Assembly: GCA_014764515.1 (NCBI GenBank)
Contig: JACXWD010000030.1
Location: 1-36,054, forward strand
Length of the DNA stretch: 36,054 nucleotides
Source of the DNA: Candidatus Polarisedimenticola svalbardensis
GTDB lineage: Bacteria; Acidobacteriota; Polarisedimenticolia; Polarisedimenticolales; Polarisedimenticolaceae
Reading direction: 5' to 3'
In this document: in pieces, positions 17,424-25,203 of the stretch
Layout of the letters: the number at the start of each line of letters is the position of its first letter
Numbering within the stretch: the first letter of the stretch is position 1
The notes under the pieces: model-generated
Told to the model about the DNA's origin: nothing
Database searches by the model: none
The model's input: only the letters and a program-made list of their open reading frames with translations
Made by a program: the position numbers and the translations under genes

Positions 17424-18317
17424 ATGAATCAACAACAGATCGGGTGCCTGATAATCGCAATTCTATTTCTATCCGTTGGCGCCGCAGGCGCCGGGGATCG
17501 GCCCGGGGAGTGGACCCTGTTGACCACCTACAGTTCGGGCGACTTTGGAACCGACACGGTGGTGGACAGCTCATCCATGATTGTCCGTTACGCCATCGGC
17601 AATCGCTGGCGGCTGCAGGTCGATCTGCCGATGATCCGATCCGAGTTTGCCTACGGAGTCGTGAACACCGGAGCCGGTCCGGCGCCGATCGGTCCGGAGG
17701 AGGAAATGCGCCGGCGTGGGAGCGGACCGGGCAGCGGACAAGGCAGCGGCGGATCACTGCCGGTCATGGCGGCGGTTTACGAATCGGACACCGGCTGGAA
17801 TCAGGGTGTCGGGGATGTCCGTATTGGGCTTTCCAGGCGCTTGGCCGGCGGCGGGGTGCGGCTGTTCCGGTTCGACGCCGAACTGAACACCAAGCTTCCT
17901 ACTGCAGAGGAGGCTGACGGACTGGGCACCGGCGAAACCGATGTCCGCCTCGGTCTGGCGGGAGACTACAAGTTCTGGTCGGCCACCATGTTCGCCGGCG
18001 CCGGGTTCAACCGGCTGGGTGATCCGTGGTGGGGCGAGCTCAACGATGTCGTCGATCTGTATGCCGGGATTGAAAGCGATCCGATCGCCGGCGGCCGGCT
18101 GATCCTGTCCGGGTGGGTCTCGGCGCTGCAGGAGGTCGTGGACGGGGCCGGAGACCTGGCCAGCGTCGGCGCAGGTCTGCGGACCACCGGGAAATACCGT
18201 TGGTATGCGCAGGTGGCCACCGGAGTGCGGGACGCTTCGCCGGATACGGCGGTACTGGTCGGCCTGGCGTTCGGTACCGACGGCGGTGAACGGTTTCGCC
18301 GGGGAGGTTTGAAATGA
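17424..18317 (+). CDS. Outer-membrane barrel protein, MetA-pathway/transporter-like
   Basis: The 297-residue protein has a signal peptide (CLIIAILFLSVGAAGAG). The mature part is made of alternating amphipathic strands (WTLLTTYSSGDFG, RWRLQVDLPMI, GVGDVRIGLSRRLAGG, VRLFRFDAELNTKLPT, TDVRLGLAGDYKFW). This fits the Phenol_MetA_deg group of outer-membrane beta-barrels. The members' role is unclear, often hydrophobic-compound uptake or a structural porin-like function. A Gly/Ser/Arg-rich insertion (RRRGSGPGSGQGSGG) lies at about residues 96-110, probably a surface or periplasmic loop. It sits 24 bp after the regulator gene and overlaps the next start by 4 bp, so it belongs to the same cluster. Confidence 0.82.
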   Translation: MNQQQIGCLIIAILFLSVGAAGAGDRPGEWTLLTTYSSGDFGTDTVVDSSSMIVRYAIGNRWRLQVDLPMIRSEFAYGVVNTGAGPAPIGPEEEMRRRGSGPGSGQGSGGSLPVMAAVYESDTGWNQGVGDVRIGLSRRLAGGGVRLFRFDAELNTKLPTAEEADGLGTGETDVRLGLAGDYKFWSATMFAGAGFNRLGDPWWGELNDVVDLYAGIESDPIAGGRLILSGWVSALQEVVDGAGDLASVGAGLRTTGKYRWYAQVATGVRDASPDTAVLVGLAFGTDGGERFRRGGLK

Positions 18318-18796
18318 ACAGGACGGTCTGTGGTCGCCTCGCGGCGGCGCTGATTGTTCTGCTGGCCACCACCGGTTTCGCTTCCGCTGCCGGGGACGGC
18401 GCCGGGCCGGTACGAACCTCAATGAAAACCGTCACCGGCGTAGTGGAGAGCTTGGCCGTCGTGCCGGCAGAAGGCGGAATCGATGTTGTCCGTGTGACCC
18501 TGATCCTCGACGAGAAAACCGGAGCATCGCTGGATGTGCTACTGGCTCCCGAAGGGCTGATGGACGAGATCGGCTTCACCGTTCAGGAAGGTGACCGGCT
18601 CAAGGTCAAGTACTTCCTGGACGAGGAGGGTCCGGCCAGGGCACACAAGGTCCTGAATACCACTCGCGGCTCCATGGTGCGCTTCAGGACCTTGAGGCAG
18701 ATCCCGTTATGGAGCAACCAGGGTGCGTGGCAGGGCGGCGCCGCACGGTCCCAACCGGGTAACGGCGGCGACCCCACCCGCGGCGGACGAAACTAA
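18314..18796 (+). CDS. Small exported beta-rich protein with Gly-rich tail
   Basis: The 160-residue product has a signal peptide (AAALIVLLATTGFASAAG) and a compact beta-rich core. The core runs VTGVVESLAVVPAEGG, DVVRVTLILDEKTG, LDVLLAPEG, GDRLKVKYFLDEEGP and ends MVRFRTLRQIPLW. A Gly/Asn/Gln-rich disordered tail follows. The order of strands (a VxGxV opening, a GDxxxV/LK strand near the middle, a hydrophobic end) mirrors the protein at 13844, so both may be OB-fold-like members of one functional class. I do not recognise a named family. The start overlaps the preceding stop (ATGA), showing coupling. Its stop overlaps the convergent metallohydrolase stop by 4 bp. Confidence 0.78.
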   Translation: MNRTVCGRLAAALIVLLATTGFASAAGDGAGPVRTSMKTVTGVVESLAVVPAEGGIDVVRVTLILDEKTGASLDVLLAPEGLMDEIGFTVQEGDRLKVKYFLDEEGPARAHKVLNTTRGSMVRFRTLRQIPLWSNQGAWQGGAARSQPGNGGDPTRGGRN

Positions 18797-19671
18797 AGCG
18801 ACATGTAAACGAACTCCACGAACTGGTCGCCCTTTATCCAGCCCTGGCCCCAGGTTTCGTCCAGGTCGGCAGTCGGTTTGGCGGCTACCGTTTCTTCCAG
18901 GGTCTTGCCGGCTGTCTTGAGCTCGGCCACCCGGTCCCGCACGCTGCGGATCATTTTGAGATAACCTTCAAGCCCTTCCCGGCCGCTGCCCGGGCCGTGG
19001 CCTGCGATGAACCGGGTGTCGGCCCCTGACATGGCCAGCGCCTTCTCGATGCCGGCGACCAGTCCACCGACGGAACCGCCGGACCCCAGGTCGATGAACG
19101 GGTACATGCCGCTGAAATAAAGATCACCCATGTGGATTACGTCGGCTTTGTCGAATTGAACCAGGGCGTCACCGTCGGTGTGGGCGTGGGGAACATGCAC
19201 GACCCGCAGTGTGTCGCCGTTGATGTGGAAGGTCACCGTTTCGGAGAAGGTCACCACCGGCAGGGCGCCCTTGGGCGACGCAGGCACGTCCTTCTGCAGG
19301 AACTCCAGGAACTGGTCGGTGCTCATCCGGGCCCGGACATTGTCGTGGGCCACGATCAGGCTGCCGGTCTTGCCCATGTTTTCATTGCCGCCGACGTGAT
19401 CACCGTGCCAGTGGGTGTTCAGGACGAACTCCACCGGTCCTTTCCGGATTGCGGCGATGGCTTCCAGGATCTTGGGGGTGAGGGGGGCGTACTGATCGTC
19501 GATCAGGAAAATGCCGTCCTCGCCTGCAGAGACGCCCAGGGTGCCGCCGGCGCCCTCCAGCATCCAGACATGCCCGGATACCTGGGACGCCTTGATTTCC
19601 ACCGCATCAAAATCCTGGGCCGCCGCCGGCAGGACCAGAAGCATCGCTACAAGGCCGATCAGTACTTTCAT
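18793..19671 (-). CDS. Periplasmic metallo-beta-lactamase-fold hydrolase
   Basis: The 292-residue product has a signal peptide (VLIGLVAMLLVLPAAAQ) and a complete MBL-fold metal site. It has HWHGDHVGG (first zinc cluster), the His of VPHAHTDGDALV, the Asp of VIHMGDLYF, and the final His in FIAGHGPGSG. The region after the first strand, GTLGVSAGEDGIFLIDDQYAPL, is typical of the subgroup annotated as MBL fold metallo-hydrolase or cyclase. Close relatives include quinoprotein-associated and B3-like hydrolases; there is no evidence that it degrades beta-lactams. A GGGAGGG ribosome site precedes the ATG. It is a single-gene unit divergent from the PRC-barrel gene. Confidence 0.92.
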   Translation of the reverse strand: MKVLIGLVAMLLVLPAAAQDFDAVEIKASQVSGHVWMLEGAGGTLGVSAGEDGIFLIDDQYAPLTPKILEAIAAIRKGPVEFVLNTHWHGDHVGGNENMGKTGSLIVAHDNVRARMSTDQFLEFLQKDVPASPKGALPVVTFSETVTFHINGDTLRVVHVPHAHTDGDALVQFDKADVIHMGDLYFSGMYPFIDLGSGGSVGGLVAGIEKALAMSGADTRFIAGHGPGSGREGLEGYLKMIRSVRDRVAELKTAGKTLEETVAAKPTADLDETWGQGWIKGDQFVEFVYMSL

Positions 19672-19711
19672 TACAACCCTCCCTCGGGTATCCCGGTTCG
19701 AATAAGTCCCC

Positions 19712-19740
19712 AGTATAGTCGCGAATCCAAAAACGTGAAA
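19712..19740 (-). promoter_or_regulatory. Candidate sigma-70-type promoter for the metallohydrolase
   Basis: On the minus strand TTTCAC (19740-19735), a 17-bp spacer and TATACT (19717-19712) form a good promoter about 41 bp upstream of the start codon. Confidence 0.5.
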
Positions 19741-19759
19741 TTTGTGCGCATGCCGACCG

Positions 19760-19788
19760 TGGACAACAACTCCGGCAGTTCCTACACT
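19760..19788 (+). promoter_or_regulatory. Candidate sigma-70-type promoter for the PRC-barrel gene
   Basis: TGGACA (19760-19765), a 17-bp spacer and TACACT (19783-19788) match -35 and -10 elements with standard spacing. The predicted start at about 19795 gives a leader of about 105 bases, which contains the 11-bp direct repeats at 19805 and 19847. Confidence 0.5.
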
Positions 19789-19804
19789 GGAATAGAGTTA
19801 TTGC

Positions 19805-19857
19805 GTTCGTTACCTTTTCCGACGGACGCCCGGCGCGTGCCGTCTTGTTCGTTACCT
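19805..19857 (+). repeat. 11-bp direct repeat spaced 42 bp, candidate operator
   Basis: GTTCGTTACCT occurs at 19805-19815 and again at 19847-19857. The start-to-start distance is 42 bp, four turns of B-DNA, so both copies face the same side of the helix. They lie just downstream of the predicted PRC-barrel promoter. Such placement is typical of cooperative repressor sites, but no regulator can be named. Confidence 0.45.
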
Positions 19858-19900
19858 GTGGGCTTGCGGGGCTAGGTGCGGGCAGAGAGGAGGACGGGCG

Positions 19901-20653
19901 ATGTTGCGATGCATGACCGGTTTGCGGGGGTATGTGCTTTCCGCCAGAGACGGTGAGATCGGACGATGCCGGGACTTTCTTTTTGACGACCAGCACTGGA
20001 CCCTGCGGTTCATGGTGGCGGACACCGGCAAATGGTTGCCTGGGCGGAAGGTGCTGGTGTCTCCCATGCACCTGGGCGAGCCGGACTGGTCCTGGAACCG
20101 GTTCCCGGTGGACCTGACACGCCAACAGATCGAGGACAGCCCTTCACTTGAGGAGCATATGCCGGTGTCCCGCCGGTACGAGCGCCGGTACTACGATCAT
20201 TACGACATCCCGATCTACTGGGGCGGCGCCGCCGCGTGGGGAGCGTATCCCACACCCCTCGGACTGCGATCCGACCTGGACAGGCCGGAAGAGACGCAGG
20301 AGGAAAATGAAGACGCCCACCTGCAGTCGGTGGACGACGTCATCGGCTACCACATCTCGGCCAAGGACGGAGAGATCGGCCACCTGGACGACATGATCGT
20401 GGAGGCCGGGCCATGGACGGTCCGGCAGATCGTCGTGGATACGCGGAACTGGCTCCCGGGAAGGCGTGTACTGTTATCACCGGAGTGGGTGGAGAAGGTC
20501 GACTGGTCCGACCGGAAACTGGCAGTGGACCGTTACGCCCAGGAGATACGGAACTGTCCGGACTACGATCCGGCGGCGCCTGTCAACAAGGAACACGAAG
20601 AGAGATTCTACGATTACTACGGTCGCCCGCGGCAATGGGAAGTCCACAAATAA
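19901..20653 (+). CDS. Tandem PRC-barrel protein
   Basis: The 250-residue soluble protein starts after GAGAGGAGG. It contains two copies of a PRC-barrel-like domain, at about residues 5-75 and 145-212. Each has the same pattern: a G-Y-x-x-S/A-x-D-G-E-I-G opening (GYVLSARDGEIGRCRD; GYHISAKDGEIGHLDD), a W-T-V/L-R strand, V-D/A-D-T-x-x-W-L-P-G-R, and V-L-L/V-S-P. Internal duplication is thus directly visible. The linker holds a Tyr/Arg-rich stretch (RRYERRYYDHYD) that is echoed at the C-terminus (EERFYDYYGRP). PRC-barrels occur in photosystem H subunits and RNA-binding factors; members of this bacterial stand-alone group are stress-associated and uncharacterised. No signal peptide. Confidence 0.9.
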   Translation: MLRCMTGLRGYVLSARDGEIGRCRDFLFDDQHWTLRFMVADTGKWLPGRKVLVSPMHLGEPDWSWNRFPVDLTRQQIEDSPSLEEHMPVSRRYERRYYDHYDIPIYWGGAAAWGAYPTPLGLRSDLDRPEETQEENEDAHLQSVDDVIGYHISAKDGEIGHLDDMIVEAGPWTVRQIVVDTRNWLPGRRVLLSPEWVEKVDWSDRKLAVDRYAQEIRNCPDYDPAAPVNKEHEERFYDYYGRPRQWEVHK

Positions 20654-20663
20654 CCCATAAATC

Positions 20664-20692
20664 TTGACTTTACCGCCGCTTCCGCGTACCTA
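20664..20692 (+). promoter_or_regulatory. Candidate promoter for the secreted hydrolase
   Basis: TTGACT (20664-20669), a 17-bp spacer and TACCTA (20687-20692) lie in the 75-bp gap before the GTG at 20729. The -35 is good and the -10 is weak. Confidence 0.35.
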
Positions 20693-20728
20693 ACAGATTG
20701 CGCCCCGGCCGGGCGCAAGGGGGTATGC

Positions 20729-23242
20729 GTGCGGCCACAATCCCTGATCCCAAAGCGCTGGATCCTGATCGTAATCTTCCTGACCGGGATGATCTCCTCC
20801 GCCGCCTGGGGCCAGATCGCCACCGACAGCCTGCGGGCCGAACTCACAGGAGATGCGGTCCGGCTGACATGGGGAGCAGGCACCGGTCCGTACGGGATCT
20901 ACCGAGCCGCAGACCCGTCCGGTCTGGACTCCGCCGACAACTATGTCGGGGTGACCGGTGAGACCTTCTTCCTCGATGCCCTGGACCTTGAGCCTGGGGA
21001 TCCGGTGTTGTACTTCCTGGTGGCAGACCCACCGCGCTGCAACCAGCACTTCATCTGCTCCAACGGCAACCCGTGCGATGGCGTGGAAACCTGTTTCGAT
21101 CGGCGCTGTATCGCCGGCGAGCCGGTGAATTGCAACGACGGGGATTCCTGCACCGAAGACAGTTGTTCCCTTTCCACCGGTGCCTGTTCCTCGACGGCGC
21201 TGGATTGTGAGGATGGAGATCCGTGCACTCTGGATTACTGCACACAGGGACTGGGATGCGAATCGTCGGTGGATCCTGCGGCCGGGGTCGGTGTTGCGGC
21301 CGAACTGGCCGGCAATCCGCTGGGCGCCTACCCTCATTTTGAATTCGTGCGCTCGTTCAATGAAGACGCCCCGGTGAGCCTGGCGGTAGACCCCGGACGA
21401 ACACCGGACCTGGTAGGGGAGACCTGCGACGTCTACGTGGTGGAGGCCAGGTCCGCTGCCGGCTGGTGCTCCGACAGAACCTTGTCCGATGCCCGGGGGG
21501 CGCCGGATACACGGACATTCGTGGCCGGCCAGGTTCAGGACAACACATTCCCACTGGTGCCTCCGCTGGCACTGGATTCGTCGGCCGGTCACGGGATCGG
21601 TCATGGATACGACGTCGTCCTGGACTGCGACCAGGACGGCCAGTTGGACGGAGCCGAGCTGGTCGATGGGCTGGAGGACCGTTCCGGCCTATACCTGGTC
21701 CATGACCTGACCCAGCCGGGACCGTTGGCCACGGTGCAGTTCGACTCCATCGGACCGGAACCGGATCACTGTGACTCGTTCATCAATCCGGGGAACGACG
21801 ACATGCGAATCTATCACCCGGCGGAGCTGCAGAACCCCGGGTTCGGCGGCCGCTTCCCCCTGGTGGTGATCAGCCATGGCAACGGACATTGCTTCGACTG
21901 GTACGACTTCCTGGGCAACCATCTGGCTTCGTACGGCTACATCGTCATGAGCCACGACAACAACACCGGACCGGGGATCGAAACCGCTTCGGTAACCACC
22001 CTGACCTTCACCGACCGGATCCTGCTGGAGCAGGACAGTCTGGGTGGTGGCGTGCTGCTGGGCCATATCGATTCGTCACGGATCGCATGGCTGGGCCACA
22101 GCAGAGGCGGCGAGGGAATCGTCCGGGCCTACGACCGGATCGTGGATGACGGCTACGTGCCTCAGGCCTACACTGCCGACGACATCGTAGTGCTGTCGTC
22201 CATTGCGCCAACCGACTTCCTGGAACGGGCGGGGGCCGATCCCCACGACGCTAATTTCCACCTGCTGTACGGAGCCGCCGACGGTGACGTCTGCGGATGT
22301 CCCAATTCGCTGTACCCGTTTGCTCTCCTGGAGCGAGCCACCGGGAACCGGCACAGCACCTACCTTCATGGCGCCGACCACAATGATTTCAACTGCTGCG
22401 GCTTCAACGATTTTGAAGGACCGGCCGGCACCGCCATCGGCCGGGCCGAAGCGCAGCAGGTGCAGAAGGCGATCCAGCTGGCCACGGTGGAACGTTACGC
22501 AGAGGGTAGCCTGGCGGCGGAAGACTTTTTCTGGCGCCAGTGGGAATCGTTCCGGCCGATCGGCGTTGATCCGTCCACAGTGGTTGTGAGCGAGTACCGC
22601 AAGGAGCCGGCGCAGAGGTCATTCGTCCTTGAGGATTACCAGACCGAACCGTCCACTACGGTGAGCAGTTCAGGCGGCGGGGTAAATTTCAGCGTCCTGG
22701 GCCTGACCGAAGCCCAGTTGAACGATACCAACGGCAGCTTCTCCTGGACCGGAACCGAGCCGATGAACGGCATGACCCGAGGGGAGGTCAGCGACGACAC
22801 CCGGGGGGCGGTGTTCGATTACGCAGCAGGCGGGGACTCCTTCTACGAACTGGAGGTCGTTCCGGTGGAGCAGGATTTCAGCGACGACCGGTTCCTGTCG
22901 TTCCGGTTCGTCCAGGGTACGCGTCACCCGTTGACCGCCGCCGAACTGGGTGATCTGAACCTGACGGTCAGCCTGGTGGACGGTGTAGGCGGAGCCAGCG
23001 CTATCCGGATCGATACCTACGGCGGTGGGGTCGAAGAGCCGTATCAGCGTGGCAACTATGGCAGCGGAGCAGGCTGGCAGAACGAGTTCGAGACCGTCCG
23101 GATCCGGATCACCGATTTCCTGGCCAACGGTTCGGACCTGGACCTGTCCAACATCCGTTTCGTGCGTTTTGACTTTGGCAGCAGTTACGGGTCGGCCCAG
23201 GGTCGTCTTGGTCTGGACGACGTGGAACTGACGGAGGAGTGA
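20729..23242 (+). CDS. Large secreted alpha/beta hydrolase with Cys-rich and C-terminal accessory domains
   Basis: The 837-residue product starts at a GTG with AAGGGGG upstream. A signal peptide (WILIVIFLTGMISSAAWGQ) leads to a fibronectin-like segment. A Cys-rich stretch follows at about 103-185 with CTDC-type repeats (NGNPCDGVETC, GDSCTEDSC, GDPCTLDYC), known from Dictyostelium and bacterial surface proteins. The hydrolase domain (about 340-590) has FPLVVISHGNGH (oxyanion region), nucleophile Ser458 in GHSRGGEG, a candidate acid Asp518 or Asp520 in GAADGDV, and candidate His551 in GADHNDFNCCGF. It most resembles the PAF-acetylhydrolase/polyester-hydrolase branch of the fold. The C-terminal 200 residues look like a beta-sandwich. 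The natural substrate is unknown; an extracellular ester or lipid is likely. Confidence 0.85.
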   Translation: MRPQSLIPKRWILIVIFLTGMISSAAWGQIATDSLRAELTGDAVRLTWGAGTGPYGIYRAADPSGLDSADNYVGVTGETFFLDALDLEPGDPVLYFLVADPPRCNQHFICSNGNPCDGVETCFDRRCIAGEPVNCNDGDSCTEDSCSLSTGACSSTALDCEDGDPCTLDYCTQGLGCESSVDPAAGVGVAAELAGNPLGAYPHFEFVRSFNEDAPVSLAVDPGRTPDLVGETCDVYVVEARSAAGWCSDRTLSDARGAPDTRTFVAGQVQDNTFPLVPPLALDSSAGHGIGHGYDVVLDCDQDGQLDGAELVDGLEDRSGLYLVHDLTQPGPLATVQFDSIGPEPDHCDSFINPGNDDMRIYHPAELQNPGFGGRFPLVVISHGNGHCFDWYDFLGNHLASYGYIVMSHDNNTGPGIETASVTTLTFTDRILLEQDSLGGGVLLGHIDSSRIAWLGHSRGGEGIVRAYDRIVDDGYVPQAYTADDIVVLSSIAPTDFLERAGADPHDANFHLLYGAADGDVCGCPNSLYPFALLERATGNRHSTYLHGADHNDFNCCGFNDFEGPAGTAIGRAEAQQVQKAIQLATVERYAEGSLAAEDFFWRQWESFRPIGVDPSTVVVSEYRKEPAQRSFVLEDYQTEPSTTVSSSGGGVNFSVLGLTEAQLNDTNGSFSWTGTEPMNGMTRGEVSDDTRGAVFDYAAGGDSFYELEVVPVEQDFSDDRFLSFRFVQGTRHPLTAAELGDLNLTVSLVDGVGGASAIRIDTYGGGVEEPYQRGNYGSGAGWQNEFETVRIRITDFLANGSDLDLSNIRFVRFDFGSSYGSAQGRLGLDDVELTEE

Positions 23243-23246
23243 GACG

Positions 23247-23825
23247 ATGATCCTGCGAGCAGCCCTCTGTGGACTGGTGGTCGTTCTTGTGACGGCGTTG
23301 GGAGCCGTTGCAGCGCCTCCCGCTCTTCCGGAAACTCCCCTTGCACCGTTCGAGCTGCTGTACGCACGGCCGTTTACCCTGGCCGAGCCGATGGAGTACC
23401 TGTGGTCGAAGGAACGACCGATGGTGACATCCGGCTGGCTCCTGGTTCTGGAGGTCGATCCTGCCGTGGCCTACCCGCGGCAAACGGCGCTGCCGGTGCT
23501 GTACGCCGGCGACCAGGTCGCCCACTATGCCATGAAGGGGTACCCGTCAGGTCGGATCGTAGCCGTTGTTCCGGCCCGGATCGATCTGCAGTCGGCGCCG
23601 ATCTGGTTCGGTACTCCCACGCTGCCGGAACAGGTGGACCAGGCGATTATCCAGGCGGAAGAGGTACTGGCCCGGGAGGCAGGAATCGGACCGTTTCCTT
23701 CCGGGGTGGTAGAAGCGGCACTGGCTGCCGGAGGTCCGGAGCTGGTCCTGAACTCATCCCTGGACCTGGAAGCACTTGGCAGAGAGCTGCATGTTCGTTA
23801 CCTGGAGCCGGCCGCCCTGAAATGA
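23247..23825 (+). CDS. Small exported protein of unknown function
   Basis: The 192-residue product begins 4 bp after the hydrolase stop with GGAGTGAG upstream, so it is probably co-transcribed. A signal peptide (LCGLVVVLVTALGAVAAP) is clear. The mature part is mixed alpha/beta: LLYARPFTLAEPMEYLW, WLLVLEVDP, LPVLYAGDQVAHYAMKG, RIVAVVPARIDLQSAPIWFG, then a helix EQVDQAIIQAEEVLAREAG and a final strand LHVRYLEP. I recognise no family, no metal-binding motif and no cysteine except the one in the signal peptide. Coding quality (third-position GC, ribosome site, signal peptide) supports a real gene. Its place after the secreted hydrolase may mean an accessory or inhibitor role, but that is speculation. 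Confidence 0.75.
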   Translation: MILRAALCGLVVVLVTALGAVAAPPALPETPLAPFELLYARPFTLAEPMEYLWSKERPMVTSGWLLVLEVDPAVAYPRQTALPVLYAGDQVAHYAMKGYPSGRIVAVVPARIDLQSAPIWFGTPTLPEQVDQAIIQAEEVLAREAGIGPFPSGVVEAALAAGGPELVLNSSLDLEALGRELHVRYLEPAALK

Positions 23826-23841
23826 TCTGTCGATCCCGGGT

Positions 23842-23847
23842 TAGAAT
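23842..23847 (+). promoter_or_regulatory. Candidate leaderless -10 element for the DUF1570 gene
   Basis: TAGAAT ends six bases before the ATG at 23854, and no Shine-Dalgarno intervenes. The -35 region is weak. The spacing matches that at the kinase and histidine kinase genes. Confidence 0.3.
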
Positions 23848-23853
23848 GTCACC

Positions 23854-25203
23854 ATGAAAACAGGCCTGCTCCTATTCCTGACCGCTGGGTTGCTGGTCAC
23901 GCCCTCGTTCGCGGGTCCTCCGGAGGATCCGACAGAAGAAGGCGAGTTCATCCCGGCTGTCGTTCTCCGCAAGCCGTATCTCAAAACGCCTATCGAAGCG
24001 GCGGGGACCGGACTTTCACCGGAAGTGTCGGTGGTGGTGCAGGTAGACGCCCGGGGGATCGTGACCGACGTCCAGGTCGTGAAGATCGACCCGTCCTCGG
24101 ACTACGATGAACATTTTCAGCGAACGGTTATTGATACCATCAGTCAATGGCGGTACGCGCCGGCCAGGCGGAACGGCGTCGACGTACCGACCGAGCTGCG
24201 CTGGACGGTGCAGTTCATGGCCAGGGGGAAGGAAAAGGAGAACCAGGGCCAGGGAGCCGGTTGGCGCCTCACCAGCATAAATGTCGATGAAGTCGAGGAC
24301 AATCGGCGCAGGATCCTGATGTTGCCTGCACCGCAACGGATCACCATGCTGCGGGCCGAAACGGCAGCAGCGGTCTCCTTCATGCAGGAGTCCTCGCGAA
24401 GGAAGGTGGAGTCGGTACGGTTCATCGTGTATTCCGATGCTGCCGACGACGGTCCGGCGGAAACGGTGGCCGGCAACATGGAGGCACTGTTCAAGGCTCT
24501 CGATGATCTTCTGGGCGATTCCATCGATGCCCAGCTGGAGCGCTACAAGCTGGTCGTCATCATGTATGAGGACAAGAAGACCTTCATGGATTACAAGCGG
24601 GCCACCCGGATGTCGGCGTGGGCGTCGGGGTTCTATCAGCACGTCGGCATGCTTGCTTTATCGAGAGACATGTTCACCAACGAGAGTCTGCAAAGCACGC
24701 TGCTGCACGAAGGCACCCACGCGTTCCTGGACAAGCATGTCATCAAGCCGGGGGGCGGCATACCACGCTGGCTGAACGAGGGCTTTGCCGAGTACATCGG
24801 GAACTCCAGGATCAAGAAAGGCGTCTTGATACCGGGGAAAACGATGCCGGGGCAGATTTACCAATCGGCCTGGGGCATGGTTCTCGGCGCGTCCTTTCAG
24901 ACTATCAGCGTGGAGGTGGTTCGGGAGGCGATCCGGCAGGACCGGGCGCTTTCGATCCCGGAGATCCTGGACGCCGACGCCGGCACGTTCTATGGCGAGA
25001 AACGCCATCTGTTCTACCCGATGTCCTGGTTGCTGGTCCATTATCTGCAGCACGGCCGGGAGTCCTGGGGCGCACGGCAATTCGCCGATTTCCTGCTGTA
25101 CGTATCGGAAGGGTATCCTTTGGTGGAGTCATTCGAGGCGGTGTACGGAGTCCATCCGACCAGCCTTGAAAAGGAGTTTCAGCGCTACATCCGGAAATTC
25201 TGA
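23854..25203 (+). CDS. Exported TonB-C / DUF1570 metallopeptidase fusion
   Basis: The 449-residue product has a signal peptide (LLLFLTAGLLVTPSFAGPP). Residues of about 45-125 form a TonB C-terminal-like domain (GLSPEVSVVVQVDARGIVTDVQV; TISQWRYAPARRNGVDV), here without the membrane anchor or proline-rich linker of real TonB. The rest matches DUF1570, a gluzincin-like peptidase family, with zinc motif HEGTH in STLLHEGTHAFLD and the downstream Glu in WLNEGFAEYIG. All expected zinc ligands are present. Activity and substrate are unknown; the periplasm or cell surface is the expected site. The stop codon at 25201-25203 directly abuts the stop of the convergent TPR gene, with no bases between. Confidence 0.87.
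   Translation: MKTGLLLFLTAGLLVTPSFAGPPEDPTEEGEFIPAVVLRKPYLKTPIEAAGTGLSPEVSVVVQVDARGIVTDVQVVKIDPSSDYDEHFQRTVIDTISQWRYAPARRNGVDVPTELRWTVQFMARGKEKENQGQGAGWRLTSINVDEVEDNRRRILMLPAPQRITMLRAETAAAVSFMQESSRRKVESVRFIVYSDAADDGPAETVAGNMEALFKALDDLLGDSIDAQLERYKLVVIMYEDKKTFMDYKRATRMSAWASGFYQHVGMLALSRDMFTNESLQSTLLHEGTHAFLDKHVIKPGGGIPRWLNEGFAEYIGNSRIKKGVLIPGKTMPGQIYQSAWGMVLGASFQTISVEVVREAIRQDRALSIPEILDADAGTFYGEKRHLFYPMSWLLVHYLQHGRESWGARQFADFLLYVSEGYPLVESFEAVYGVHPTSLEKEFQRYIRKF

Noticed and set aside
18793-19671. Antibiotic-resistance beta-lactamase
   Set aside because: The metal-binding fold is shared by many periplasmic hydrolases; nothing specific to class B lactamases is visible.
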